A stretch of DNA of 64,000 nucleotides from Bryobacterales bacterium (GTDB lineage: Bacteria; Acidobacteriota; Terriglobia; Bryobacterales; Bryobacteraceae), in assembly GCA_003142185.1 (NCBI GenBank), contig PLOR01000102.1:35808-99807 (forward strand), written 5' to 3'. The number at the start of each line of letters is the position of its first letter. The stretch's first letter is position 1. A program made the translations under genes and the position numbers. Below, piece after piece: positions 14,502 through 24,035 of the stretch. Under the pieces are notes generated by a model that saw only the letters and a list, made by a program, of their open reading frames with translations, had not been told where the DNA came from and searched no databases.

Positions 14502-17486
14502 ATGGAACTCAACGATAGGATCGCCGTCGCCGCGTTCCAGACGCGTGCTCGCACAATTGACCATCTGGGGCGTGAACAGATTGCTGATTGTCCCACAGCA
14601 ATTTCGGAGCTTTGGAAAAATGCCTACGACGCTTACGCCCGGAGCGTCGCGCTTCATATCTTCGACGGCAAAGTTTTGACTGCCGCGTTGGTAGATGACG
14701 GCCACGGAATGTCCAGACAAGAGTTCATGGAGAAATGGCTGGTCGTTGGTACTGAGTCCAAAATCTCGGATGGGGAGGCTTCCAGAGAAGATCGAAACGG
14801 CCTGCCCGTCCGGGAGCGACAAGGCCAAAAAGGGATCGGCAGGCTATCGTCAGCGGCACTTGGCCCGCTACTGCTATTGGTTTCGAAGCGCAGTGCGGGG
14901 GCATTCGTTGCAGCGTTGACCGACTGGCGCCTCTTCGAGAATCCTTTCCTGTACCTCCAGGACATTGAGATACCCATTGTGGAGTTCGATGTCAAGACTG
15001 AGATCCTCGACCTCTTGCCTTCGATGTTCGAGAAATTGATGGGAAATGTCTGGGGCAACGGCGCAAGCCCCGAGCGGGATGAGAGGATCTCGTCTGCATG
15101 GACGCGTTTTGACGAGCTGAACAAGCAAATGGGGCAGCCCTCTGTCCGCGAGAGGGTCGAAAGTACTTTGGTCGATGCTACTTTCGGTCAACGGCAGCTG
15201 GACCAATGGCCCGTGTGGGCTGGCCACAGCGATTGTGGCACGGCACTCATTGTCGCGGATATCTCATTCGATTTAGAGGCCCAATTGCCTGGGCGGCGTC
15301 TCGACGCTGATGAACCTCTTGTTCGCCAGGCAAAAGCGCGCCTTTTTCAAACACTGTCGAACTTCACTGACCCTTTCGCAGGCCCGACTGAATCGTCGTC
15401 GGACGGCACGCCCGAGTTTCGGTACTCTGTCACGGCGTGGGAGGGCACGCTCAAGAACCCCATCGTGTCGGATGAGCGCTCGTTCCGCTACGAGAACCTT
15501 GAAGATCTTGAGCATGTTGTCGAGGGTCTGGTTAACAAGGCGGGAATTTTCTCAGGCCGAGTAAAGGCGTTCGGCCAGTGGGTCGAGTCTGAAGCGACCA
15601 TTAATCCCGTCTCACCCGTGCCAGATCGAGCAGACTCGGTCGTCGGGCCATTCCATATTCGCTTAGGCACCTTCGAGCAGGTGCAACTGGGCTCCAGCCA
15701 TTCCCCGGCAATTCATGCCAATCTGATGGAACAGGCTGAACACTATGCCGGCTTCATGGTCTATAGAAACGGGCTTCGAGTCATGCCATACGGCCGGGAA
15801 GACAATGACTTCTTTGAAATTGAAAAGCGAAGGACCCTCAGCGCTGGCCGCGAGTTCTGGTCCAACCGACGCCTCTTCGGCCGCGTGGCCCTAACGAGGG
15901 AACTAAATCCGAATCTTAAGGATAAGGCGGGACGCGAAGGGATTATCGATAACAAGGCCGCCAAAGCCTTTCGGGACATTGTGGAGAATATCCTAATGGT
16001 CACGGCAAGGAGGTACTTTGGATCAGCGTCTCCGGTTCGCAAAGAATTCCTGCCCGATATCAGGGCAGCGCGTAAACGGGAGCAAGCCAAGCTGGCCGAG
16101 AAGCAAGTCAGGGCTCGTAAGCGCCGTGAGTTCCGAAGTAATCTTGAGCGTGCCCTGAGCCCAATCAGCGCTGTGGTGAGCGAGCTTGAGCGCATAGCGG
16201 AAAACGCGCGATCCGATTCCCTTCCGACGGAAGAATCGCCGCTGATCGCCCTGAGCGAACGCGTCGGTCAATTAAAGCAGGCACGGGCGGAGCTCTCTCT
16301 CGGCACCCCACCAGCCACCTTGGGATCTTTGGAGCATGACTATCGTCAATACCGAGAGTACTACCTCAGGTCCGGCGACCTCATCGCGAATCTCAACTCG
16401 TCCCTTTCCGCTGCGCTCGAAAAGGTCAAACCCCAAACCAAACGCGACATCGCCTATTCGGCCCTAAGCCGGAACGCAGCGTTTCTTCAGGATCGCATAC
16501 GCAAGTGGTCCGCGGAGGCCAAGCAGCTCTTGAGCAACGAACTTGCTCGTGTTACGAGTGTGGTCGATGATCGAAACAAGCGGTACCATGGGGCCACTCT
16601 TTCCCTGCTCGAAGGCCTTGACAACCTATCAACTTCAATAAGCGAAGTCCTGGATAAACTCGATCTTGAGAAGGAACGGCAGGACCGAGAGAACGCAGAC
16701 TTCTTCGACCCGTATATCTCTACTCTCCGAGACCTCGGCGAAAGCGTGGATTTGGAAGCGCTAGTAACAGTCACTATGGACGATGCAGACCAGGTCAGGA
16801 CGGAGATTGACAGACTCAACGCGCTGGCACAGCTTGGGATCACTGTTGAGATCGTCGGCCACGAAATCGAGGGGCTGGACATGACAATATCCCATTGCCT
16901 TCGCGAACTTGGCGATACGAACAAAGGTAGCATGTTTTTCGATTCGCTCAAGACTGCGCACGAGCAACTCACCGATCGATTGCGCTTTCTGTCGCCGCTG
17001 AAACTTTCTGGAGAACGCCGCCCGATGACGATAAGGGGCACGGACATCTATGATTACGTTTCAAAGTTCTTGGGCAAGGTTCTCGAATCAAGATCAATCG
17101 AGTTCTATGCCTCGCCAGCCTTCAGGAGTTTCGGCGTGTTCGACGAACCATCCCGTATCTTCCCGGTTTTCATAAACCTTGTTAATAATGCTGCATACTG
17201 GGTTGGCCAGTCCCGCTACCTCGAGAAGAACATTTTGCTCGACGCCGATGACGGCGTCGTTTTCGTTGCGGACGATGGGCCCGGAATTGATCCGGACGAT
17301 GTCAAAAGCCTTTTCTCGCTGTTTTTTACGCGCAAAGTGCGAGGGGGAAGAGGCGTGGGCCTTTACCTATGCAGGGCAAATTTAGCGGCGGGCGGCCACT
17401 CAATCTCCTATGTTGCGGACCCATCTATGAAGAAACTATCGGGTGCCAACTTCGCAATCCAATTCAGGGGAGTACGTAATGAATGA
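14502..17486 (+). CDS. Double-GHKL ATPase, histidine-kinase-like sensor protein
   Basis: 994 residues with two separate GHKL ATP-binding domains. The N-terminal one is Hsp90/MutL-like: ISELWKNAYDAYA (E36, N40), VDDGHGM (65-70), VVGTESK and GQKGIGR (108-114). A charged coiled-coil region (about 525-600) and a helical stretch follow. A histidine-kinase-like C-terminal half then has an H-box-like VEIVGHEIEGL (H787), an N box FINLVNNAAYWV (about 890-901), VADDGPGID (about 922) and GRGVGLYLC (about 949). It overlaps the receiver-domain gene by 8 bp. Known families support ATP binding twice and likely phosphotransfer from H787; the trigger and role in defence are inference. Confidence 0.8.
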   Translation: MELNDRIAVAAFQTRARTIDHLGREQIADCPTAISELWKNAYDAYARSVALHIFDGKVLTAALVDDGHGMSRQEFMEKWLVVGTESKISDGEASREDRNGLPVRERQGQKGIGRLSSAALGPLLLLVSKRSAGAFVAALTDWRLFENPFLYLQDIEIPIVEFDVKTEILDLLPSMFEKLMGNVWGNGASPERDERISSAWTRFDELNKQMGQPSVRERVESTLVDATFGQRQLDQWPVWAGHSDCGTALIVADISFDLEAQLPGRRLDADEPLVRQAKARLFQTLSNFTDPFAGPTESSSDGTPEFRYSVTAWEGTLKNPIVSDERSFRYENLEDLEHVVEGLVNKAGIFSGRVKAFGQWVESEATINPVSPVPDRADSVVGPFHIRLGTFEQVQLGSSHSPAIHANLMEQAEHYAGFMVYRNGLRVMPYGREDNDFFEIEKRRTLSAGREFWSNRRLFGRVALTRELNPNLKDKAGREGIIDNKAAKAFRDIVENILMVTARRYFGSASPVRKEFLPDIRAARKREQAKLAEKQVRARKRREFRSNLERALSPISAVVSELERIAENARSDSLPTEESPLIALSERVGQLKQARAELSLGTPPATLGSLEHDYRQYREYYLRSGDLIANLNSSLSAALEKVKPQTKRDIAYSALSRNAAFLQDRIRKWSAEAKQLLSNELARVTSVVDDRNKRYHGATLSLLEGLDNLSTSISEVLDKLDLEKERQDRENADFFDPYISTLRDLGESVDLEALVTVTMDDADQVRTEIDRLNALAQLGITVEIVGHEIEGLDMTISHCLRELGDTNKGSMFFDSLKTAHEQLTDRLRFLSPLKLSGERRPMTIRGTDIYDYVSKFLGKVLESRSIEFYASPAFRSFGVFDEPSRIFPVFINLVNNAAYWVGQSRYLEKNILLDADDGVVFVADDGPGIDPDDVKSLFSLFFTRKVRGGRGVGLYLCRANLAAGGHSISYVADPSMKKLSGANFAIQFRGVRNE

Positions 17487-19287
17487 TTCGGCAATTCCTC
17501 AGGAGGCAGGTCCGCCGACGCCGGCCCAGCTGAAATACAAGGCGCTCGTCGAAGAAGCCTACCTAGACCCTGTCAGGACCGTCATAGCCGTGGACGATGA
17601 GTTCCCATCGTTGGGTACCCTTTTGAACCAACTCGTCACCGCTGGTAAGGCATGGAGCGGAGATATGGCGGCAGCCACGACGGTCCTCGGAATAATCAAC
17701 CATTGCAGACGTCGTTCCAGGCCGTGGTTGGTCGATGTTCACGACGGCGCGCTGTTAGAAGGTGACACAGTTGCTGTTCCACAACTCCATCAGAGCGACC
17801 TGATCATTCTCGATTATCACCTAGCCGGAGAAGAAGGCGGGGAAAAGGCAGTACGGTTGATTCGCAGGCTGGCGAGCAATGGCAACTTCAATTTAATAGT
17901 TGTCTACACCAAAGGCTATTCCGGAGAGATTCGGGGGGTCTTCTGGGACATTGTCGCGGGATTGACTTTCGCCAAGTGGCAGCCACCTAATTCGGAACGG
18001 ACCGCGGAAGCTGATAACGCCGTGCGCGCCTGGGAAGACAGCGACAGCGGAATCACAGACCGTCTGAAGAGGCTAGTGTCCCGCGAAAGCTACCTCAAGG
18101 AACGTTCGGCACCGTGTTCGGCCCGCGCCGAGGTGATGCCGACGCTGAAAGCGATCGTCGCGGCTGCACCCGCGGGTGTGGAAGTGAACCTGTCATCTTT
18201 GTTTGACTGGTTAGTGAACTGTCGGCACAATGAGGTCGTTTCATCTCTGGCGACCGAAGACCTAGGCCGCATTTCATTCTCCCTCGATGATTTAGCGAAT
18301 TGGATCAGAACAGATCAGTTGTTTATTACGGTCGTTAACAAAAAGAAGGAACCCATCGAGATAGAAGGGGCATTACTCGGTGCACTCGTTAAGTCCGGAC
18401 CTTCGCCACATCAACTGCTCATGGCCAAAATGCGTGCTCAGATGGAGGAGAAAGGATCGGGCGCCGAAGCCGAAGTTCTGAGCGATGTATACCTGCAGGC
18501 CGGCTGGCTTCAGGAACTGGTTGCTTCGGGACACGCTGATGGTAAGCGCCTGCTCAGAGCTACGGTTGATCGGCACTGGGAAGCCCTCGGACAGGAACTT
18601 AGGGGCGACATTGACCTGTATGCCGGAAAGCTAGTCGAATACGTAAAAGAGCGCGGAGATGAGAAGATATTGGAAGAGTTTGTACCTCGAAAGATCAGGG
18701 CTGACCGCGGGAGGATTCTCGCCCACCTAAACTGCTACAATTGCGCAAAGCCAGAGGTCGAACGGTCGCACCTAACGACCGGGCATATCGTTGCGCTTCC
18801 CAGTTCCGACTCAGGCAGCGCTACCTATTGGATATGCTTGTCCCCGGCATGTGATCTAGTCCCTGGACAGAAACAATCGCCGGTCAGTTGGTTCGGTCGC
18901 CTTGGCGAGTTTATGCCGTTCACGGCTGTTAAACTCGAGAAGGCTGACCAAGGTAAGGCTATTCAAAGGGCGAACTCCAACAGCTACGTCTTCTTCCGCA
19001 ATCAAGGCGTGATCGAAGCATATACATTTTATCCGAGTGCCGACACATTCCTGAATCCCGCGTGGGAGCAGATGTTTGCAGCAAATCAAGGGCGGTTCGC
19101 TGCCGAAACTCGAAGTGTCGATATCTGGAGGGTGTCCGGTTCGGCTGACGCTTTGTCAATTACGGGTCCGAATCGAGCGGTTGTAGTTGCGCAACTGCGA
19201 TATGAGTACGCCTTGAACCTATTGCAGCGTTTGGGAAATGCCCTCTCGCGGGTCGGGCTGGACTTCACAGCGCAGACGAAACAGTAA
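17479..19287 (+). CDS. Receiver-domain protein, partner of the double-GHKL kinase
   Basis: 602 residues from the ATG at 17479, with AGGGGAG six bases upstream; it overlaps the kinase gene by 8 bp. The N-terminal domain has a complete receiver active site: acidic pair D39-D40 (IAVDDEF), phospho-acceptor D112 (LIILDYHL), and T144-K145 (VVYTKG). It is longer and more divergent than CheY-type receivers and resembles the Response_reg_2 type found beside large ATPases. Beyond residue 150 there are about 450 residues with no recognised domain, including two cysteine pairs near the C terminus (NCYNCAK and CLSPACD) that could bind metal. No DNA-binding domain is visible, so the output is unlikely to be ordinary transcription control. 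Confidence 0.75.
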   Translation: MNDSAIPQEAGPPTPAQLKYKALVEEAYLDPVRTVIAVDDEFPSLGTLLNQLVTAGKAWSGDMAAATTVLGIINHCRRRSRPWLVDVHDGALLEGDTVAVPQLHQSDLIILDYHLAGEEGGEKAVRLIRRLASNGNFNLIVVYTKGYSGEIRGVFWDIVAGLTFAKWQPPNSERTAEADNAVRAWEDSDSGITDRLKRLVSRESYLKERSAPCSARAEVMPTLKAIVAAAPAGVEVNLSSLFDWLVNCRHNEVVSSLATEDLGRISFSLDDLANWIRTDQLFITVVNKKKEPIEIEGALLGALVKSGPSPHQLLMAKMRAQMEEKGSGAEAEVLSDVYLQAGWLQELVASGHADGKRLLRATVDRHWEALGQELRGDIDLYAGKLVEYVKERGDEKILEEFVPRKIRADRGRILAHLNCYNCAKPEVERSHLTTGHIVALPSSDSGSATYWICLSPACDLVPGQKQSPVSWFGRLGEFMPFTAVKLEKADQGKAIQRANSNSYVFFRNQGVIEAYTFYPSADTFLNPAWEQMFAANQGRFAAETRSVDIWRVSGSADALSITGPNRAVVVAQLRYEYALNLLQRLGNALSRVGLDFTAQTKQ

Positions 19288-19609
19288 TGCGATTGCAGGT
19301 AGAGGAATCCAGAGGCAGCTCGTGGTTTATTGCTCAGCGGCACCTATGTGTGTGCACGTGTGCACGTCCACCAAGACGATCTTCGGTGACCAGACTTCAA
19401 GACCGAGTAGTTACGCGGTCTTCGTGATGCCGGTAGTCGGCGGATGTCCAAGAAGGGTGTTTCAGCGCCCCACGGTGCTTGGGGCTGTCTGACTACACTT
19501 CGACCCCGCTCCTGATTTCGTTGGATCGGTTCTTCGCAAAACTGCGAATGCGCTTTCGGAGTTATCTTGCAGGAGTGACCATGCCAGAAGCAACGGTCAA
19601 CAGGAGTGG
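19288..19609. other. Convergent intergenic region
   Basis: 322 bases between the 3' ends of the receiver gene (plus strand) and the MORC-like ATPase gene (minus strand). It contains an alternating TGTGTGCACGTGTGCAC stretch near 19349 that is partly self-complementary. No gene seen. Confidence 0.45.
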
Positions 19610-22087
19610 CTATTCAACATCTTGCGATACCGAGGACGAGTCGACGATTTTCGGCAGGTTCTCCGCAAGTGCTAGCACCGTTGCCGCCGCGCCCCGCGCC
19701 GCAATCCGTCGGAATTCGTCGGCGTACTCGCCGATGCCGTTTCCGTTTGTTCCCTTCAAGGCGCGCAACGCGTGCTCATATCCGAGCATCAGAATCCGCA
19801 TCCCGAGGACGAACTTCTCCGTAATCACATCCTTGGCAATATCGCCGCGGGTCTGGCGCTTGTATTTCAGATGGTAGGCGTTGTCGTAATTGATCAGGTA
19901 CAGAACCTGATCGTCGCCGAAATCTCGCACCATACCGCCGTCCTGATCATCAAAGCCTTCCGGCCAGGGATCGGTCTCCTCATCGCCAACTTTTCGTCCG
20001 TCGATGGTCAGCAAGCGGTGCTTGGGTAAGCCGCGCGTCGGAGCACTCTTACCGTTGTTCAAGTCACCGGGTTTGTGCGGGCCCGGGTGTTCCGGTTTTG
20101 GCCCTGGCTTCGGTTTCTTGTGAGGGATCGGCGGCGCTTCCTCAGCCACAATGCGCACCGCTAGTTCGGCCTCGACCGGCAGGGGCATCGCCGCATCCTG
20201 CAGGCCGATCCGGAAAGTGAGGGTATCGCCGACGTTGACCTTGTCCTCGACCGGGTCGAAATAGACGGTCAATCTCCCGTCATGCAATTGGGTCCGAACC
20301 GAAAAACGGTTGGCGATCTCTTCGGGAATGATAAGACGTCCGGGATTGTCTGCCCGGTTCAAATAGCCGTTCTCGGCGTCCGTTGCGGCCGCGACCGGAC
20401 GCGTGCGATTGATCGGAATATCGATGCCCTTGTTCGTGATCTTCTCTTCGAGCCGCAGAAATGTGGGGCTGTACTTACCCTCGAACTCGGCTTTTCCCTC
20501 CCCATTTCCACCGGTCCCGCCGACCGGCATGCGGATCGTCAGATCCTGACCCGTCAACAGATTTGCGAGTGTGGGATCTCTATCCACTAGCTTCTGGAAT
20601 AGGTCGTTCCGCTCGGTCTTGGCAGCGCGTTCCATCTCCTCGCGAGCGACCCTGATCTGCAGGGCTTTCAGGGCCTCGGAGTCCTTGATCGTCTTGGTTA
20701 CCACCTCCCGATATCGCTCGCCCACGATCGTGTTGCGAATATGTTCCCGATCACCTTTCCATATGTCGTTGTGCGCGCCAAAGCTCAGATTACTTGCATC
20801 GATGATAACCACAGCCCGGTCTTTGAGGGCCGGAAAGCCGCAGTCGGTTAGATAGCCTCGGGTTTGTTTGAACTGGACCTGGCCGTTAACCGCATGAAAA
20901 ACCCGGTTATTGGAATTTCGCAGCCAGTCCGGCACAGTGCGCTTCAACGCGATCGCCGAAATCTTGATTTCCCCAAGCTCGGGATCTTCCACATTGCCCA
21001 CGCTCAGGCTCGCGTCCGCCGCAACATCTTCATCCTCAGTGTCCTCGTCGTCTTCTACCGCCCCGACCTCCTTATGCGAACGCAAAAGCAAGAATTCCAT
21101 CCCGTAGAAGGGGCGGGGATCAATGCCCTCCGCCCGATCGCCGCTCCGCTTGGGATCAGGCTTCTGCCGGAAATCCAGAAGACGGAAGGGCAAGATAGTT
21201 TCGACCAGGTTCTCGTTCAGCGCTTCACGGCTTCCTCGGAAGCTCAGGAACTTCGATCCGACCTGATAATCGTAGAGCTTGATCACGCTCCCTGTGGCAA
21301 TATGCACTCCGTCGTAGCGCTTACCGTCGCCACGAAGATACGGATAAAGTACATCCGCGTCGAATGACGGCACTGAACCGTCCGGCAGCACGAAATACTC
21401 AGCCACAGGCATCCCGTCTCCCGGACGCCGCCGCATCAAGGTCCAGCCCCACGGGCTCTTGCCGTCGTATCGACGCGACACGATCAGCTTGAACCACTGT
21501 CTCCCGCAATAGCCGAGCACGCCCGACGAGCCCATGTTGTATTTGCCCTGGACGAAGGGGATACTGCGCTTGGAGCCAGCGCTAAGCGACAGAAATGTGT
21601 TTTTGAAATCTTCGGGCCTCTGGCCCTCGCCGTTGTCCACGAAGGTGTAGCACGGCAATCCTTCCTTCTTGTTCTTCGCGCCCGTGATCCCGATAACCAG
21701 GTTCTTCGACGCGAACTCGCGCAACCACGGGTCGTTCACGTCCAGATTCACCAGCTTCCCCCCCTGCATGGGCTTTACGAGTTTGTCTACTGCCTCGTAC
21801 ATTGTCTGCGGGGCTTTCGACGATTTCGGATCGATCTTCTTGAGATACGCATGCTTCATCAGGACGGCATCGACCATGTTGGTCATCAGCTCGGTCAGTG
21901 CCTTGCCGCCGTCGGATGCCTGGTTGGAAGTGATGTTGAAGTTCGTCTCGCGATTGTCGAGCGGTGTCCAGTTCGACGACCTCTTGAATTCCGGATGGCC
22001 CTGGATCACCCCGAGGACCTCCCTCTCCGAATCCGCCGATAGCAGGCGTAAGCAGATCTCTTTTGATTTCGTGTGGTTAGTCATCAT
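19610..22087 (-). CDS. MORC/MutL-type GHKL ATPase of an R-M-like locus
   Basis: 825 residues. The N-terminal GHKL domain shows ALTELMTNMVDAVL (E66, N70, D73-A74), FVDNGEGQRPEDF near 147-160, LSLSAGSK, and the glycine loop YNMGSSGVLGYCG near 178-190, which differs from histidine kinases and fits MORC/MutL-like ATPases. An S5-like fold region, an acidic segment (EDDEDTEDEDV), and a proline/lysine-rich linker (KKPKPGPKPEHPGPHKPGD) leading to a helical C-terminal module follow. Such ATPases occur beside cytosine methyltransferases and Vsr nucleases in bacterial restriction loci, as here. It lies 18 bp downstream of the small gene ending at 22106 and is probably co-transcribed with it. Likely an ATP-driven DNA clamp or translocating subunit; inference. 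Confidence 0.8.
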   Translation of the reverse strand: MMTNHTKSKEICLRLLSADSEREVLGVIQGHPEFKRSSNWTPLDNRETNFNITSNQASDGGKALTELMTNMVDAVLMKHAYLKKIDPKSSKAPQTMYEAVDKLVKPMQGGKLVNLDVNDPWLREFASKNLVIGITGAKNKKEGLPCYTFVDNGEGQRPEDFKNTFLSLSAGSKRSIPFVQGKYNMGSSGVLGYCGRQWFKLIVSRRYDGKSPWGWTLMRRRPGDGMPVAEYFVLPDGSVPSFDADVLYPYLRGDGKRYDGVHIATGSVIKLYDYQVGSKFLSFRGSREALNENLVETILPFRLLDFRQKPDPKRSGDRAEGIDPRPFYGMEFLLLRSHKEVGAVEDDEDTEDEDVAADASLSVGNVEDPELGEIKISAIALKRTVPDWLRNSNNRVFHAVNGQVQFKQTRGYLTDCGFPALKDRAVVIIDASNLSFGAHNDIWKGDREHIRNTIVGERYREVVTKTIKDSEALKALQIRVAREEMERAAKTERNDLFQKLVDRDPTLANLLTGQDLTIRMPVGGTGGNGEGKAEFEGKYSPTFLRLEEKITNKGIDIPINRTRPVAAATDAENGYLNRADNPGRLIIPEEIANRFSVRTQLHDGRLTVYFDPVEDKVNVGDTLTFRIGLQDAAMPLPVEAELAVRIVAEEAPPIPHKKPKPGPKPEHPGPHKPGDLNNGKSAPTRGLPKHRLLTIDGRKVGDEETDPWPEGFDDQDGGMVRDFGDDQVLYLINYDNAYHLKYKRQTRGDIAKDVITEKFVLGMRILMLGYEHALRALKGTNGNGIGEYADEFRRIAARGAAATVLALAENLPKIVDSSSVSQDVE

Positions 22088-22105
22088 TCGACCGTTTGAC
22101 TGCCG

Positions 22106-22339
22106 CTATTCCAGTGTGAACCCGACCCCGTTGCCCTGTCGTTTCTGGGCCATTTCGAATTTCTTTCTCGACGCACTTAGCTCATCCTGTAGCGCCCTAA
22201 AAATCTTCTGGACGTCCGTTTCCGTATAGTCGTAGTTCGACCGGTTCGCGAGATTCCCGATCAGCTGCATGGCCTTTAAGGCGTTCGAGACCCTCCTTGT
22301 GGCGAGTCGGACGAACTTCTCCCGGTCAGTGGCACTCAC
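22106..22339 (-). CDS. Small helical protein linked to the MORC-like ATPase
   Basis: 77 residues from a GTG at 22339, chosen because GGAGG lies eight bases upstream; a TTG at 22354 would overlap that site. The sequence is almost wholly helical (FVRLATRRVSNALKAMQLIG, then NRSNYDYTETDVQKIF) and resembles small conserved proteins seen beside ATPase and restriction genes. First gene of the minus-strand operon, divergent from the HTH/methyltransferase pair. Molecular function is unknown; it may be an assembly or regulatory subunit. Confidence 0.65.
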   Translation of the reverse strand: MSATDREKFVRLATRRVSNALKAMQLIGNLANRSNYDYTETDVQKIFRALQDELSASRKKFEMAQKRQGNGVGFTLE

Positions 22340-22542
22340 TGGACGAACCTCCAACCAAATATCTCAACGTAGATTTTAAATATATACGTGTACATTTGCG
22401 ATTACAATGGCAAGGAGCACAAATATTTGCCGCATGCGGCGGAACGTGCTCGGCGTGGCGCTGGCCCGGTCATTCAGAAATTTTGCCCGGCAAACACTGC
22501 AGAAATCTTAATCTGCACTATGGACTTCGGGTCCTGACTATG

Positions 22543-22558
22543 GTTAACTATATTTAAC
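22543..22558. promoter_or_regulatory. Candidate operator, GTTAA-N6-TTAAC dyad
   Basis: A perfect inverted repeat GTTAA CTATAT TTAAC in an AT-rich stretch 22 bp before the ATG of the HTH gene at 22580. Its position in a divergent promoter region of a restriction-modification-like locus suits a controller-protein binding site. Binding is inferred only. Confidence 0.4.
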
Positions 22559-22579
22559 TACGGTATTTAAGGTTCTGCG

Positions 22580-22780
22580 ATGCCCACTCCGCTCGACGGC
22601 AGAACATACTACTCGGCGCAGGAGACTGCAGACGCCGCTGGTATTTCCAAACCCACATTGCTCCGGTGGATCAAGACCAAGCGCGTGAACGAAGCGGAAA
22701 AAAGAGACCGCAACGGCTGGCGCCTGTTCGCGGAACCCGAAGTGCAAGCCATCCGCAAGGTGGCGCAGACCGCGAAGTGA
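22580..22780 (+). CDS. MerR/excisionase-like HTH protein, possible controller
   Basis: 66 residues, one winged-helix DNA-binding domain: YYSAQETADAAGISKPTLLRWI is a MerR-type helix-turn-helix, followed by the wing (RDRNGWRLFAEPEVQAIRKV). There is no effector domain. AAGG lies eight bases before the ATG. The stop is four bases before the methyltransferase ATG, so the two are surely co-transcribed. By position it may act as the controller of the R-M-like locus, acting on the dyad at 22543-22558. Confidence 0.8.
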   Translation: MPTPLDGRTYYSAQETADAAGISKPTLLRWIKTKRVNEAEKRDRNGWRLFAEPEVQAIRKVAQTAK

Positions 22781-22784
22781 TGCC

Positions 22785-24035
22785 ATGGCTGCGAGGATGA
22801 AACGCCGAAAGAACATGCCCCCCCGATTCCTCGCCGTCGATTTTTTTTGCGGTGCTGGCGGAACCACACGCGGCCTGATCGATGCTGGCGGGTACGTCAT
22901 CGCTGGGATTGACAAGGATGATCGCTGCCGCTCCACCTATGTCAGCAACAACAAGAACAGGACCCTGGACCGCCTGAGGCCCCGCTTCCTAAACCGAGAC
23001 GTTTTCGCGAAATCTTCACGCTATCCGGACGGAGGACAGGAGGAGCTTTTCGAGGAACTCCTGAAGCTCATTCCCGATTATTGCGCCAAGGTTTGGGGCG
23101 TTCCGCTCCTCTTTGCTATCTGTGCCCCGTGCCAGCCCTTCACCAAGCTCTCGCGCAAAGAGCTGACGGACGACCGCAAGGCCGGACGGCGGCGCGATCG
23201 TAATCTCCTCCGCGAAGCGACCCTTTTTGTCACAACCTTTAAGCCGGAGCTGGTGTTGTCGGAAAATGTCCAGGGTATCGGCGATCCGAAATACGGCGGC
23301 GTCTGGGAAAAGTTCCGCAAGGGACTTGAGGACCTCGGCTACGTCACGGGATCGAAGGTGGTTTGCACCTCGCACTTCGGTATACCTCAATACCGCCGCC
23401 GATCTATCCTTCTGGCCGCCAAACGCTCGGTCGTGAAGCCGGAGCGTTTTGCCGACCTGCTTGGGGAGGAACTCCTTGTTCCCGACAATGACCCGGACAG
23501 CCTTATGGTTTCGGTACGCGAGGCGATAGGGCACTTGCCGCCGATCAAAGCTGGCGAGCAGCATCCCGATATTCCGAACCATCGCACCCGCGCTCTTAGC
23601 GACCTTAATTACAGCCGCCTGTCCGCCGCTAAGCCGGGAGAGTCGAACGCGTATATGGAGAACACGCCTGAGGGCGACCTCTCTCTGGACTGCCACAAGA
23701 AGGTAAACGCCCGCCTCGGCGGACCTTGTTTTACAGATGTCTACACGCGCATGGCTCCGGACCGACCCTCTCCGACCATCACCACAAAGTGCCACAGCAT
23801 CTCGAACGGCCGCTTCGGTCATTACGACACAAGTCAGGTCCGCGGGATTTCGCTTCGCGAGGCCGCGATTCTCCAGTCGTTCCCGAGCAATTACATCTTT
23901 TATCCGCTCGACCAGAATACGGCCGTCGCGTCCATGATCGGAAATGCAGTCCCTCCAAAACTGGCCGCCTTCTTCTCCAGGTACCTTGCGCAGTCTGTGG
24001 AGTCCGAGCGCCTTACTCGGTCTGCGCTGCGCTGA
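22785..24035 (+). CDS. DNA (cytosine-5) methyltransferase
   Basis: 416 residues. Conserved motifs in order: I, FCGAGG (21-26), for S-adenosylmethionine; IV, CAPCQPF, with nucleophile C116; VI, ENVQG near 158-162; VIII, QYRRRSILLA; and IX/X near the C terminus (ISLREAAILQSFP, IGNAVPP). It should methylate cytosine at C5 in a specific site; the target recognition region between VIII and IX is present but its site cannot be read. It follows the HTH gene directly and converges on the Vsr gene, with a 23-bp overlap of their 3' ends. Confidence 0.93.
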   Translation: MAARMKRRKNMPPRFLAVDFFCGAGGTTRGLIDAGGYVIAGIDKDDRCRSTYVSNNKNRTLDRLRPRFLNRDVFAKSSRYPDGGQEELFEELLKLIPDYCAKVWGVPLLFAICAPCQPFTKLSRKELTDDRKAGRRRDRNLLREATLFVTTFKPELVLSENVQGIGDPKYGGVWEKFRKGLEDLGYVTGSKVVCTSHFGIPQYRRRSILLAAKRSVVKPERFADLLGEELLVPDNDPDSLMVSVREAIGHLPPIKAGEQHPDIPNHRTRALSDLNYSRLSAAKPGESNAYMENTPEGDLSLDCHKKVNARLGGPCFTDVYTRMAPDRPSPTITTKCHSISNGRFGHYDTSQVRGISLREAAILQSFPSNYIFYPLDQNTAVASMIGNAVPPKLAAFFSRYLAQSVESERLTRSALR

